A DNA stretch of 64,000 bases from Candidatus Desulforudis audaxviator MP104C (lineage in GTDB: Bacteria > Bacillota > Desulfotomaculia > Desulfotomaculales > Desulforudaceae): the NCBI RefSeq assembly GCF_000018425.1, contig NC_010424.1, positions 558,001-622,000 of the forward strand, given 5' to 3'. The notes beneath the pieces are model-generated. The model was given only the letters and a program-made list of their open reading frames with translations. It had not been told where the DNA came from and did not search any database. Position numbers and translations under genes: made by a program. Position 1 is the first letter of the stretch. Every line of letters begins with the position of its first letter. Positions 63,881-64,000 of the stretch are shown piece by piece.

Positions 63881-64000
63881 AGAACGGTGAGGTCTCTCTT
63901 CTTTCTCTCCTTCCTCAGCTCCTACAAAATTCCTACAGTAACTTTACACTAAAAGCCATTTGCGATGTTCGGGAGAAAAGATAAATAGGCTGTTTTAGAG
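63881..64000. other. window edge, no gene seen
   Basis: This AT-richer DNA may be the outer part of the ISLre2 remnant. Its terminal repeat is not recognisable here. Confidence 0.3.

Noticed and set aside
1-64000. tRNA or rRNA genes
   Set aside because: I saw no cloverleaf with a T-loop GGTTCRANYCC pattern and no rRNA-like sequence; a covariance search would settle it.

Overview
The window looks like chromosome of a GC-rich (about 60% by eye), anaerobic, endospore-forming member of the Firmicutes in the Desulforudis/Pelotomaculum/Desulfotomaculum direction. The sporulation genes (a SpoVM-like micro-ORF, CotF-type coat proteins, a broken spoIIP), rubrerythrin, NfnAB and an Hdr-Flox electron-bifurcation operon all point that way. 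The genus is inference; no rRNA or sulfate-reduction core gene lies in the window.

Layout. 0-9.5 kb: mixed single genes (Xer-type recombinase, exported aldo/keto reductase, phosphoesterase, PpaX-like phosphatase, stalk/transglutaminase-like exported protein, YkgJ-like protein, HtpX) with several gene stumps (3'-cut hicB, nucleotidyltransferase tail). 9.9-24.7 kb: PAS histidine kinase, FetAB-like exporter, RlmD-type methyltransferase, DsrE-like and TatD-like proteins, a large PAS-GGDEF-GAF-HD-GYP protein ending near a 15-G run, an HsdM stump, ilvD, orphan larB, glutaredoxin, rubrerythrin, GyrI-like protein. 24.8-27.5 kb: K+ transporter and a minus-strand group of small coat-type and unknown genes. 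27.6-45.3 kb: conserved housekeeping block miaB, nfnAB, ylbF, mutS, mutL, a methyltransferase, miaA, hfq, PLP lyase, trxB, then a nitrilase, LapA-like protein and DinG-type helicase, closing with a 21-residue spoVM. Opposite spoVM's downstream flank lies a standalone structured RNA (about 180 nt) with its own promoter and terminator.

45.7-52.4 kb is one tight operon, hdrC-hdrB-hdrA-floxD(mvhD)-floxC-floxB-floxA. It should couple NAD(P)H oxidation to ferredoxin reduction and reduction of a disulfide-type acceptor. The floxD/mvhD gene has an in-frame TGA exactly where the family has a Cys, followed by a hairpin: most likely a selenocysteine codon, so the gene is 144 codons and not a truncated 71.

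52.5-64 kb is accessory and decaying: a protein built of 6-residue repeats (18-bp DNA units), a MazEF-like pair cut by an ISLre2-type element, a coiled-coil gene of 42-bp repeats flanked by 24-bp inverted repeats, and stumps of malQ, a TPR protein, nitroreductase, beta-lactamase, spoIIP, DUF1614, rubrerythrin and transposases. One intact tandem-HD protein stands among them. Function in this stretch should be assumed only for genes marked CDS.
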